The notes under the pieces: generated by a model | Database searches by the model: none | What the model was told of the DNA's origin: nothing | Seen by the model: only the letters and a program-made list of their open reading frames with translations | Position numbers and translations under genes: made by a program | From: Streptomyces sp. NBC_01669 | Lineage (GTDB): Bacteria > Actinomycetota > Actinomycetes > Streptomycetales > Streptomycetaceae | Direction of reading: 5' to 3' | NCBI RefSeq assembly: GCF_026339735.1 | Contig: NZ_JAPEQG010000002.1 | Location: 806,001-870,000 of the forward strand | DNA length: 64,000 nucleotides | Part shown: positions 7,524 through 16,105 of the stretch, piece by piece | How positions within the stretch are numbered: the first letter of the stretch is position 1 | How the letters are laid out: every line of letters starts with the position of its first letter

Positions 7524-9431
7524 TCAGCGTGCGGCATCCCAGTTCATGCTGATCACGGCGTAGGTCTCCCCGTTTCCCGGCGGCCGCGTCCATGAGCGGG
7601 TGGTGAACGTGTGCAGCCGTCCGTTCGTGATCGCGTGGCGCGGCAGGTGGACACCGAACTCGCCGGTCACGGCCTCCAGCAGCGACCGTTCCGCCTCGGT
7701 GTCCTCCTCCCGGGAGCCGAAGAACCGGTCCGGGTCCAGTGCCGGTGGTATCTGTCCGGTTCGGTGTGTCTCTCCGTCCGCGTACGTGAAGGCGTACTGC
7801 TCGGTACCGTCCTGCGCTACGGAAAGGTGGAAGAACGGTTCCCCGCGCCAGGTCCTCAGACCGCTCCACACGACCACTGCGCGGGTGCCCGCGCTGGCGG
7901 CCGCGGCCGGGGAGACTAACCGCTGCGGGTCGAAATGCGCAGGGTCGCTGTCGAAGGCGAAGCTCCAACGGGTGCCGGCCTGTCCGACCGCCATGAGGGC
8001 TTTGTCGTCGTAGGACGAGAACTCCCTCTGTCCGCGGAGCAATCGGTGGCGCGCTTCGTGGGAAGTCATGGGATCGTCCAGCGCTGCTTCGTTCCCGTCC
8101 GCGAGGCGTCCGGGCAGGTCCTCCGGCTCTACACCTTCGACCAGGACGAACCGGTAGGACGTGAGGTTGTCGAGGGCGTCCGGGGCCGCGAGCCACGCCA
8201 GGTTGTCCGGGTCGAGGCCAGCCGGCTGGCTCGGTGCCTCACCCGCCTGTCCGCCCCTGGGGGTGGACAGCAGCTCGCGGCCCCGTTCCGGGGTCAGCAG
8301 GGGGCCGAGCAGGGGGTCTGCCACCCACCCCAGCGGCGCCAGGTGGTCGGGGCCCAGCGGCTGCCATACCGGCAGAGCGTCCATCAGCGTCCGCCATGCC
8401 CCGTCGGTGTCGCCCCACCGCGCCAGCTCCCGTGCCCGTTCGACCGCTTCCCCGAACGGTCCGGCCGCCGTGTACCGATACGTGCCGTTGCGCACCTGCT
8501 CCAGCGTCGCGTAGGCCAGCGACACCACGTCGTCACCGGCTCCCCGCAGGTGGAACATCAGCGTGGAGTCGTCCCTGTACGAGTGCGCCGCGTGCTCGGC
8601 GACCAGCGCTGGCAGCAGCTCGGGCGCATACCGCGGGTCGGTCACCACGTCCTCGAAGTACACCATGTAGGTCTGTCCGACCAGACGGCGTATCTGGTCA
8701 CCCAGCCCGACGGCCCGCGGCCTGCCGTACTCCTTCGCCTCGTCCAGCGCGTGCCCAGCCCGTTCCCAGCCGCCGCGCAGCGCCTCCAGTCGGGCCTGCT
8801 CCACCAGGGCGTCCAGCTCTCGCGTCGTGTCGTTGGCGAACTCCGACTCCCCGTCGGCCCGGCGTGCCCGCAGGCTGTGGAACTCCCGGAACATGTCCCG
8901 CATGAACTCACGAAAGTTTGCGTACCGCGCGGGCGGTGCGGCCCGCCAGCTCGCCCACGTGTAGACGGCCCACTCGCCCTCCTCGTCCGCGTCCTCGGGA
9001 TCCATGAGCACGCGGGTGGCGTCGGACTCCACTTCGAGCTGCAGCCCGCGCCGCCAGATGTCCGCATCCCGCCGCTCGTCGGGTCCGGCGTCCTCGTCCA
9101 AGTACTCCTCGAACATGTCCGCGAGCCCCGACTCGTTGTTGTGCCAGCGCGCGTCCGTGGCCCCAGCCAACAGCCAGACGAACCCGCCGGCGTGCTGCCA
9201 CCCGTCGCTGACCTTGAGAAACTCCCGGTACGACGGGGGCATCCGTCGGCCGAGGCGCTCCTCCATGGCTGCGATCCGCTCCTCGGACGCGGGCGGGAAC
9301 CCCAACCACCGAACCCGCCGGGCGGCTTCATCCTCCTCACTTCGCGTCTCATCATCGGGTAGGGAATCCGACCACTCCCCGCTCCATCTGAGCAGGAACG
9401 GCCGCCAGTCGAACGCTGTCGTATTCGTCAT
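7524..9431 (-). CDS. SUKH (SMI1/KNR4) domain protein, large
   Basis: A 635-residue protein using ATG 9431 (MTNTTAFDWRPF); the longer upstream frame lacks a ribosome site. Residues about 43-190 contain a SUKH fold: LGFPPASEERIAAMEERLGR, PSYREFLKVSDGW and a Trp-rich core. The central region has helical content; the C-terminal third (WSFAFDSDPAHFDPQRL, VVWSGLRTW) is a separate unnamed domain. SUKH proteins are typically immunity proteins against polymorphic or contact-dependent toxins, but no toxin gene is adjacent. Stand-alone Streptomyces SUKH fusions of this size are known only as hypothetical proteins. Confidence 0.7.
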   Translation of the reverse strand: MTNTTAFDWRPFLLRWSGEWSDSLPDDETRSEEDEAARRVRWLGFPPASEERIAAMEERLGRRMPPSYREFLKVSDGWQHAGGFVWLLAGATDARWHNNESGLADMFEEYLDEDAGPDERRDADIWRRGLQLEVESDATRVLMDPEDADEEGEWAVYTWASWRAAPPARYANFREFMRDMFREFHSLRARRADGESEFANDTTRELDALVEQARLEALRGGWERAGHALDEAKEYGRPRAVGLGDQIRRLVGQTYMVYFEDVVTDPRYAPELLPALVAEHAAHSYRDDSTLMFHLRGAGDDVVSLAYATLEQVRNGTYRYTAAGPFGEAVERARELARWGDTDGAWRTLMDALPVWQPLGPDHLAPLGWVADPLLGPLLTPERGRELLSTPRGGQAGEAPSQPAGLDPDNLAWLAAPDALDNLTSYRFVLVEGVEPEDLPGRLADGNEAALDDPMTSHEARHRLLRGQREFSSYDDKALMAVGQAGTRWSFAFDSDPAHFDPQRLVSPAAAASAGTRAVVVWSGLRTWRGEPFFHLSVAQDGTEQYAFTYADGETHRTGQIPPALDPDRFFGSREEDTEAERSLLEAVTGEFGVHLPRHAITNGRLHTFTTRSWTRPPGNGETYAVISMNWDAAR

Positions 9432-10172
9432 GCGTCCGCATGCTGCCATCCGCCGCTGACACTGCCCTGTAATGCCTGGCGGCATGGGGCGGCTACCGAC
9501 ACTGCTCATGGCCAACCCGATGACGTTCTCGCGTCCCACGACACCTGGACGGTCGAGCCGAAGGCCACAAGCGGTGCGGCCCCTGGTGAGGAAAACGAAA
9601 GGAAGGTCTGCACAACCTCGCCGTACGGCGTGAAGATTCACAGTTCGTCCCGCTGGTCACCCGCGCCCAGCGGCGCGGCCTTCAACTGCACGGGACAACC
9701 GACCAGACACCAGCAGACGAGCCGGCTGCGGGCCAACCAGGTGACGAACACCCCGCCCGCTCGCGGGTCACGGCCCGGGCACCCCACCCGGCACGGAGAG
9801 TGAGTCAGCGGCGCCCAGGCCGACCCTGAAGGGCGCCAGCGTCCTGAAGCTTCCGGGATGGCGCCGTGTCACCGCCCTCCCGGAAGCCACGGCACCCACG
9901 ACCGGCAGGCGGGCGACCTTCGCCAGCCGCACCGCCGACCGGCTGTGGTGAGTCCCCGAGAAACCCAACACAGCTCGGGTCTACACCCCGTGTCGGCGTT
10001 CGCGTGAAAGTACCCAGCTGGGTACACGGAAACGTCACCAGCAGGCTGGACGCCGGAGCGTCCGGCCCATCCGATGGCCAGCCGCCCCCGGGACAGCGGC
10101 TGCTGTCCCGCGGCCTGAAGATGCGGGTAGCCTCAGCGCCTCGCCGGCGCAGATCCGTGGTGGAGCGCACGG
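9432..10172. other. Interval without recognisable gene
   Basis: About 740 bases between two minus-strand genes. Reading frames on both strands look like composition artefacts, with no ribosome sites or family motifs. No strong hairpin or repeat was noticed. It may hold degraded sequence. Confidence 0.4.
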
Positions 10173-10709
10173 TCAGCGTGGGATCAGCGAGCCCTCTTCC
10201 GTGACCATCAGGCGTGCCTGATGGCCGGCCGGCGAGCAGTTGCGGCCGTTGGGATAGGTGGGCTGCGGGGTGGTGCTGATCTGTCGGTTGAGCACGGTGG
10301 CGCCGCGCTGGTTCTTGAGTACCAGCGTGACGTGTATGGGCTTTCCTGGCAGGTCACTTATGATCGCGAAGCCAGGCCAGATGGAGGGCTCGGGGGTTTG
10401 GGGGGTCCTGGCTGCCGGGCTTTCTGCGGCGGTAGCGGATTCCGTGGTCATCACGGGGTTCCCTGGGGTTGCCGGTTCGTCCGGCGAGGTCTTACGCAGC
10501 TGCAGCGTGCGCTTGTGGCAGGCGTCGTCCCAGCACACGGTGAGGGCCGCGTCGGCCACCCTGTTCGCCAGTTCCGGGTGAACCTCGACCCGGATCCCGG
10601 CGGGCGCGTCTATCAGGGTGCAGAGATGGGTGTCTCCCGCGAAAACCCCGCACCCGGTCAGCAGCATCAGAGCCGCCAGGGGTACTGCTAATCCGACTTT
10701 GTGTCGCAC
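10173..10709 (-). CDS. Putative lipoprotein
   Basis: GTG 10709 is chosen because GGGGAG lies 6 bases upstream. The product, about 178 residues, starts with a basic n-region, a hydrophobic stretch (VGLAVPLAALM) and a canonical lipobox LLTGC, giving an acylated Cys near residue 20. The mature domain has further cysteines (LCTLID, CWDDACHK) and a Thr/Pro/Ala-rich linker, then a beta-rich C-terminus. A surface-anchored protein of unknown role. Confidence 0.7.
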   Translation of the reverse strand: MRHKVGLAVPLAALMLLTGCGVFAGDTHLCTLIDAPAGIRVEVHPELANRVADAALTVCWDDACHKRTLQLRKTSPDEPATPGNPVMTTESATAAESPAARTPQTPEPSIWPGFAIISDLPGKPIHVTLVLKNQRGATVLNRQISTTPQPTYPNGRNCSPAGHQARLMVTEEGSLIPR

Positions 10710-11387
10710 GCTGGCTCCCCAGCAACCGTCTGCATTTTGATCAATGGCCACTCATGCTCGCACGGCAACTGCACCGTACCGCTCGGCTCGGACGGTCGCG
10801 TTCCATCCCCAGCCTGTTGCAGAGCCAGGGCCGCGTGAGCGTGGCCCTTTGGCGTGGCCGGAGCGAAGTGGAAGCCATAGCCCCGCGTGGCCGGGACGTG
10901 AGCCCGGCTCGGCCGCAGCCCGCGCGTCACCCGCCGAGGCTGGGTACGTAACCGTGTACCTGCCTGGGCACGTTCAAGTTCCACTCATCACGCCCATCCG
11001 GAGATGACCGGCGGGGAGGGCCTGGCGGTGGCATCGGCTTCGAGGGGACAACACCGCCAGGCACCAACCACCATCGCAGACCACACCCACTTTCTAGGAT
11101 CGCGCTGAATCCTTGACTGCCTTTGTCGAGCTGCTGCGAAGTCACTTCTCGACGGGTTCCGCGGAGTCTGCTCTGCGTCGACCACGGCGTCGACGAGTAA
11201 GGGAGGCGGTCCCCACCGAGGACCGGCGGGCGTGCGGGTGTCCTGTCCCAGGAAAACGGGTGGGCACCATACTCAGGCAGAGTCGCGGAGTGCTCCTGGG
11301 GCAATGACATGCGCACCTCCACGTGCGGTCGGAGCCGCACGTCATCGGCCCCGCACGCTCGGCATGGGGGCTGGTTCGAATCAAGGG
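10710..11387. other. Intergenic interval; hairpin 11321-11342
   Basis: No supported gene in about 680 bases. ACGTGCGG (11321-11328) pairs perfectly with CCGCACGT (11335-11342) and lies about 45 bases downstream of the minus-strand marR stop, so it could terminate that transcript. A minus-strand frame (10927-11340) has no family motif and is not called. Confidence 0.4.
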
Positions 11388-11828
11388 TCAGAGGCGTTGG
11401 GCCAGGCGTTCCAGCAGCGGAGCCGCAGCCGCCAGAGTGGCGACCTCGTCGTCGGTGAACGACTCGCCGAGCGCGACGGCCATGCGATCGGAGATCGCGT
11501 CGCGGCCGGAGTGGAGGACATCGCTGCCCGCGCCGCTCACCGTCAGCAGCGCCCGCCGCCGGTCGTTGGGATCCGAGGACCGTGTCACCAGCCCCTGCTT
11601 CTCCAGTGATGCGACGGTGGAGCCCATCGCCTGCGGGGTGATCTGCTGCAGGCGGGCGAGATCGGCGACGCTGCTCGGACCGCTGCGATCGATCTGCGCC
11701 AGCACGGACAGCTCCGGGGTCGTCAGCTGCCCGTCCGCCATGGCCTCGCGGGTGCGTCGCTTGAGCATCCCCAGCGCCACCCGGATCGCGGTGGCGGTGG
11801 ACCGGTTCAGAGCATCGCGAGCGTTCAT
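11388..11828 (-). CDS. MarR-family transcriptional regulator
   Basis: A 146-residue winged-helix protein starting at ATG 11828. It has the MarR layout: N-terminal dimerisation helix, LTTPELSVLAQIDRSGPSSVADLA, recognition helix ITPQAMGSTVASLEKQGLV, then the wing DPNDRRRALLTVSGAG with the conserved DxR(R). The inverted repeat at 11831-11879, immediately upstream of its start, suggests autorepression. The divergent neighbour on the plus strand is the polysaccharide locus, about 380 bases away, but control of it is not shown. Confidence 0.85.
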   Translation of the reverse strand: MNARDALNRSTATAIRVALGMLKRRTREAMADGQLTTPELSVLAQIDRSGPSSVADLARLQQITPQAMGSTVASLEKQGLVTRSSDPNDRRRALLTVSGAGSDVLHSGRDAISDRMAVALGESFTDDEVATLAAAAPLLERLAQRL

Positions 11829-11830
11829 GA

Positions 11831-11879
11831 TTAGAAGGTTAGACTTCGAAATTCCACATTGCAAGTCCAGCCTTCCTAA
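11831..11879. promoter_or_regulatory. Probable MarR operator
   Basis: TTAGAAGGTTAGACTT (11831-11846) and AAGTCCAGCCTTCCTAA (11863-11879) form an imperfect inverted repeat just before the marR start. MarR repressors typically bind such repeats over their own promoter. Binding is inferred. Confidence 0.65.
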
Positions 11880-12210
11880 TGCGGCGTACGGCGAGCCCGA
11901 CGCATGACTCACTGACCAGCATGTCCCGGCAACACACGAGGAACCCGCCACTGTCACACCATTCACTGATCGCACCTTGAGCCAACCTGCGCAGCTGTCC
12001 GAACGCAAGCTCCGGGACAATCGTTTCCGCACCGCGCCCGCGCGGATGGTCCCCGCTGCCGAGGCGGCCCGGGCCAACGCCGCGGCCGAGCGGGCCGCGC
12101 AGGCCGCCGAACAGGCCGCGGCCCTCGTCGAGGCACTCGCCGCCCGCGCCACCCTGCCCGCCGCCGACCCCTGGAATGGGGATGTCTTGTCGTCCGTTAG
12201 GGTGCACCGC
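11880..12210. other. Leader of the polysaccharide locus, no clear gene
   Basis: An Ala-rich plus-strand stretch (AEAARANAAAERAAQAAEQA) is open in the frame of the following gene, but it has no plausible start and disappears at the gene's natural ATG 12211. It may be a gene relic. Confidence 0.35.
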
Positions 12211-13467
12211 ATGTCGACAGAATTCGAACAAGGTGAAGGGCCTGGCAAAATCGGGCATTTCACCTCTCGTCGCAGGGTGCTGAGGGCGCTGTGGGCCGCC
12301 CCAGCCCTCGTCGCGATGGGCAGCGGATGCTCGGCGGGTACCAACACCGCCTCGCCCGAGGCCACGGACTCGTCCGAGTCGCCGTACGAACTGCCCTCGG
12401 CGGTCGCGCGGGCCGAGGCGACGCGTACGAAGCCCCTGGACTTCGGGCTCGCCTACAGCGACACCCTGCCGTGGATGACCGACGCGGATCTCGCCCAGGC
12501 GCTCGACGACGCCGTCGACCTGGGTGTCACCTGGATCCGCGCCGACCTGGCCTGGACGAACATCCAGCCCGACGGTGAGGCGCAGTACCTGTGGGAGCGT
12601 TTCGACCGGGTGGCCCGCGCCGCGCAGCAGCGGGACCTGAAGGTGCTCGCCACCGTCGGCTACACCCCTCAATGGGCCCGCGACCTCGCGTGCGCGTACA
12701 AGAACCAGACCTGTCCGCCCGCGAGCAACGCCCGCTTCGCCCAGTTCGTCACCGAGGCGGTGACGCGCTACGCGGCGATGGGCGTGCACACCTGGCAGAT
12801 CTGGAACGAGCCCAACATCAGCAGCTTCTGGCCGGGTGGCGCCGACCCCGAGCGCTACACGGAGATGGTGAAGGAGACCTCCAAGGCCATCCGCGCCGCC
12901 GACCCCGACTCCTTCGTCCTGCTGGGCGGACTCGCCAATGCCGCCACCAGCAACGGGAAACGCCAGTCCGCCGCCGATTTCCTGGACAACGTGCTGGAGC
13001 TCGGCGCCGGCGACCATGTGGACGGGATCAGCTTCCACGCGTTCTCTCATGGCGTGCTTCTCAGCACGAAGACCGGTGACAGCCCCTACGAGCAGGTCAC
13101 CGGCGTCCGCCGGAGCCTGACCGCGGTCCTCGCCCGGCACGAGCGGACCGATCTGGAGATCTGGCTGACGGAGACGGGCGCCCCCACCCATGGCAGGGGC
13201 GCGATCGCCGACAGTGAGCAGTCCGGCGTCGAGACCAGCCACGTCACCCCCGCCTACCAGGCGCGGATCGCCACCGACATGGTCAAGGCGGCGGACGAAC
13301 TCACTGCGGTCACCAAGGTGTTCTGGTACGCCCACCGCGACATCAAAACTCCCGAGGCGAACGCGGAAACCTGGGCCTACTACGGGCTCATCGACTACAC
13401 CGGCGCGCGTAAGCCGGCGTTCAACGCCTATCGTGACGCCATCGCGGCACATCGGGCCGCGGACTGA
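12211..13467 (+). CDS. Exported clan GH-A glycoside hydrolase (GH39/GH5-like)
   Basis: A 418-residue protein from ATG 12211. The N-terminus contains SRRRVLRALWAAPALVAMGSGC, a twin-arginine-type signal with a weak lipobox. The catalytic barrel shows WIRADLAWTNIQPDGE, HTWQIWNEPN (acid/base Glu) and LEIWLTETGAP (nucleophile Glu), the spacing expected for clan GH-A. Related Streptomyces proteins sit beside exopolysaccharide genes. It probably trims or cuts the polymer made by the genes that follow. Substrate unknown. Confidence 0.75.
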   Translation: MSTEFEQGEGPGKIGHFTSRRRVLRALWAAPALVAMGSGCSAGTNTASPEATDSSESPYELPSAVARAEATRTKPLDFGLAYSDTLPWMTDADLAQALDDAVDLGVTWIRADLAWTNIQPDGEAQYLWERFDRVARAAQQRDLKVLATVGYTPQWARDLACAYKNQTCPPASNARFAQFVTEAVTRYAAMGVHTWQIWNEPNISSFWPGGADPERYTEMVKETSKAIRAADPDSFVLLGGLANAATSNGKRQSAADFLDNVLELGAGDHVDGISFHAFSHGVLLSTKTGDSPYEQVTGVRRSLTAVLARHERTDLEIWLTETGAPTHGRGAIADSEQSGVETSHVTPAYQARIATDMVKAADELTAVTKVFWYAHRDIKTPEANAETWAYYGLIDYTGARKPAFNAYRDAIAAHRAAD

Positions 13468-13607
13468 CGGCCGATGATCCGGGCGGGGGGAAACCACCCG
13501 GGCGGGCGTTCACACCATCGCCGCCGCCGGTACCACCCGGCGGCTTCGGCGCTACCACCACGTGGGGGGAAACGTGAGCTTCGTGCTCCGCCATCGGCGG
13601 GACAGCC

Positions 13608-14948
13608 GTGCCGAGACATAGCCGTCCCAGAAAAGTGCACACGGTCTACCGCAACTCGCTCTTCGTGCTGGCCACCACGGCCACCACAGCCGCGCTCGGC
13701 TTCCTGTTCTGGGTCGTCGTAGCGCGCTTCTACACCCCGGCCCAGGTCGGCATCGCCACCTCGCTCATCTCCGCGATCAGCCTGATCTCGTATCTGAGCC
13801 AGTTCGGCCTCAACAGCACCCTCATACGCTTCCCCGCCGCCTCGCACGCCCGCAACGCCCAGCTGACGCTGGCGCTGTGCGCGGTCGCCGCGGCCGGCGG
13901 GCTGCTGGCGCTCGGCTATCTGGCGGGCCTGCCCTGGTACGGCGAGAAACTGCTCTTCGTCCGCGAGAACCCGTTCGCCGTCACGACGTTCGCCGTGCTG
14001 TGCTCCTTCGCCGCGCTGAACCAACTGGCGAAGTCGGTGTTCACCGGGGCGCGCGCCCCCGAGCTCAACGTCCTGTCGGACGGGCTGACCCAGGGGGTGG
14101 CCAAACTCGCTCTGCCGGCCTTCCTCACCGGACTCGGCATGTACGGGATCGTCGGATCGACCGGGGCCGGATTCGCCGCGGCCGTGCTGTGCGCGCTGTT
14201 CCTCATGCGGCGCCGTCTCGGTTTCCGCTTCGACCTGCGCGTCGGCGGCACTCGGCTGCGCGAGCAGTTCACCTACTCCCTGGCCAGCTACCTCTCCGGG
14301 TTGCTGAACCTGCTGCCGCAGCTGATCCTGCCGCTGATCGTGCTGCACCACCTGGGTGCCGAGGCGACCGGTTACTTCTACGTGGCCTTCCAGATCGCGG
14401 CCCTGCTCAACGCGATCGCCTTCTCCGTCGGCGAGGCGCTGTTCGCCGAAGGGTCGCACGATCCGACCCAGCTGCCCATGCTGCTGCGCCGCACCGCCGT
14501 GATCATCGCCGCCGCCCAGACCCCGGCCGCCGCCGTGATCGCGGGAGGCAGCGGGCTCATCCTGTGGGTGTTCGGGCCGGGTTACTCGGACGCGGCCGGG
14601 CCACTGCTGGTCGCCTTCGCCGTCGGCTCGCTGGCGGTCGCGCTCTCCGCCTGGGCGAACTTCGCCCTGAAGATCACCCGTCAGCTCCGCCAGCTCATCG
14701 TCAACAACGCAGTGTTCGCCCTGGTGACTGTCTCGCTGGCGCTGCTGTGGGCGCCCCGTGGCCTGGTCTGGATCGGCTGGGCCTGGGGCCTGGGCAACCT
14801 CGCCTCCGGTCTGGTCGCTCTGACTGCTCTGCGGCGCGGCCGGAAGACGCCGGGCAGCACTCCACCGCCCGCGCCCGTGCTCGTGCCCGAGCATCCGCAG
14901 ACTCCCGCTGACCGGCCGTACGGCCCCGGCACCCGGACACCGTCATGA
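13608..14948 (+). CDS. Wzx-type polysaccharide flippase
   Basis: A 446-residue protein from GTG 13608 (an alternative GTG at 13635 removes only nine residues). Twelve or so hydrophobic segments (FVLATTATTAALGFLFWVVV, VAAAGGLLALGYLAGL, and others) and the N-terminal ARFYTPAQVGIATSLISA signature of the MATE/MOP-type oligosaccharide exporters are visible. It would move lipid-linked repeat units across the membrane. Its stop overlaps the start of the following glycosyltransferase by ATGA, so the two are coupled. Confidence 0.85.
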   Translation: MPRHSRPRKVHTVYRNSLFVLATTATTAALGFLFWVVVARFYTPAQVGIATSLISAISLISYLSQFGLNSTLIRFPAASHARNAQLTLALCAVAAAGGLLALGYLAGLPWYGEKLLFVRENPFAVTTFAVLCSFAALNQLAKSVFTGARAPELNVLSDGLTQGVAKLALPAFLTGLGMYGIVGSTGAGFAAAVLCALFLMRRRLGFRFDLRVGGTRLREQFTYSLASYLSGLLNLLPQLILPLIVLHHLGAEATGYFYVAFQIAALLNAIAFSVGEALFAEGSHDPTQLPMLLRRTAVIIAAAQTPAAAVIAGGSGLILWVFGPGYSDAAGPLLVAFAVGSLAVALSAWANFALKITRQLRQLIVNNAVFALVTVSLALLWAPRGLVWIGWAWGLGNLASGLVALTALRRGRKTPGSTPPPAPVLVPEHPQTPADRPYGPGTRTPS

Positions 14949-16105
14949 AACTGCTGCACGTCATCAACATCGGCCACGAGGCGGGCGGCGCGGAACGCAG
15001 CGTGCGCCTCATCCAACAGGGCATGACCGCCCGCGGCCACCAGATGCGCACCGTCGCCACCACACTCGACTCCGAGGGGCATGAACTCTTCGCGGACGAC
15101 CTCGTCCCCGCCATCCAGGGCAGCGCACCCCAGCGCTTCCTCGGCTACTTCTGGCACCGGGACGCCCACCGCCGTCTGACCCGGATCATGGACGAGTTCC
15201 AGCCGGACGTCGTCCATCTGCACACCATCGGCGAGTTCAGTCCCGCGGCCCTCGCGGCGACGGACCGCTGCCCGCAGATCCTCACCCTGCACGGACCCGA
15301 GGACTGGACGCTGGAACTGCTGCGCTGGAACCTGCACTCCGCCACCCGCGGTGAGCGTCTCTCCCTGCCGGACCAGGCCCGCTACCTCTACCTGCGGTTC
15401 CTCCAGCGCCCGGCCTACCTCCCGCGGCTGCGCAGGCTCGACCGGGTCCTCGCGCCCAGCGCCTACTTCGCCGAGGTCGTCCGGCGGGACGTGGGCCGGG
15501 TCCCCGTCCACGTCCTGCCCAACGGAGTGCCCCGTACGGCACCGCCCCAGCCGGTGAAGGAGACCGGCAGTCTGCTGTACGTGGGGCGGCTGGAACGGGT
15601 GAAGGGCGTGCACATTCTCCTGGACGCCTTCCGGCTTCTGCTCGACGAGCACCCTGGGGCCACCCTCGACATCGTGGGCGACGGCGCCGACCGGACCGCG
15701 CTGGAGACCTCCGCGGCCGACCTCACGGCCGCCGGACGGGTGCGCTTCCGGGGTTGGGTCTCGCCCGACGCCGTGAGCGAGGCGCTCGCCGCCTCCTCGG
15801 TGGTGGTCGTCCCGTCGGTGTGGCCCGAGAACTTCCCCACCGTCGCCCTGGAGGCACTGCAGATCGGCCGGGCGCTGGTGGCGTCCCGGGTGGGCGGGCT
15901 GCCGGAGCTCGTCGGCGAGGACAACGGGATGCTCGTCCCCGCGGGCGACGTCCCGGCACTGGCCGAGGCCCTGCGCCCGCTCGTGGGCGACCTGGAACGG
16001 CTGCGCCGCCTCGGTGACGGCTCCGCCGCCCGCGCCGCCCGCTACGACGTCGAGCGCTTCCTCGACGCGTTGGAGAACCATTACAGAAAGGCCATCAGCC
16101 GGTGA
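14945..16105 (+). CDS. GT4-family glycosyltransferase
   Basis: A 386-residue GT-B enzyme. The N-terminal Rossmann half holds INIGHEAGGAERSVRLI (G-G-A acceptor loop), and the C-terminal half LYVGRLERVKGVHILLDAF and SVWPENFPTVALEALQIGRALVAS, the E-x7-E donor-binding motif of GT4. It transfers a sugar from a nucleotide-sugar donor to the growing polysaccharide unit on the cytoplasmic face. Overlaps genes on both sides by 4 bases. Confidence 0.88.
   Translation: MKLLHVINIGHEAGGAERSVRLIQQGMTARGHQMRTVATTLDSEGHELFADDLVPAIQGSAPQRFLGYFWHRDAHRRLTRIMDEFQPDVVHLHTIGEFSPAALAATDRCPQILTLHGPEDWTLELLRWNLHSATRGERLSLPDQARYLYLRFLQRPAYLPRLRRLDRVLAPSAYFAEVVRRDVGRVPVHVLPNGVPRTAPPQPVKETGSLLYVGRLERVKGVHILLDAFRLLLDEHPGATLDIVGDGADRTALETSAADLTAAGRVRFRGWVSPDAVSEALAASSVVVVPSVWPENFPTVALEALQIGRALVASRVGGLPELVGEDNGMLVPAGDVPALAEALRPLVGDLERLRRLGDGSAARAARYDVERFLDALENHYRKAISR

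Noticed and set aside
10927-11340. Minus-strand frame of 137 residues upstream of the lipoprotein
   Set aside because: Proline- and arginine-rich artefact-like composition, no ribosome site, no motif.
11321-11342. Hairpin resembling group II domain V
   Set aside because: A perfect 8-bp stem with a 6-nt loop lacks the domain V bulge and catalytic triad; more likely a terminator for marR.
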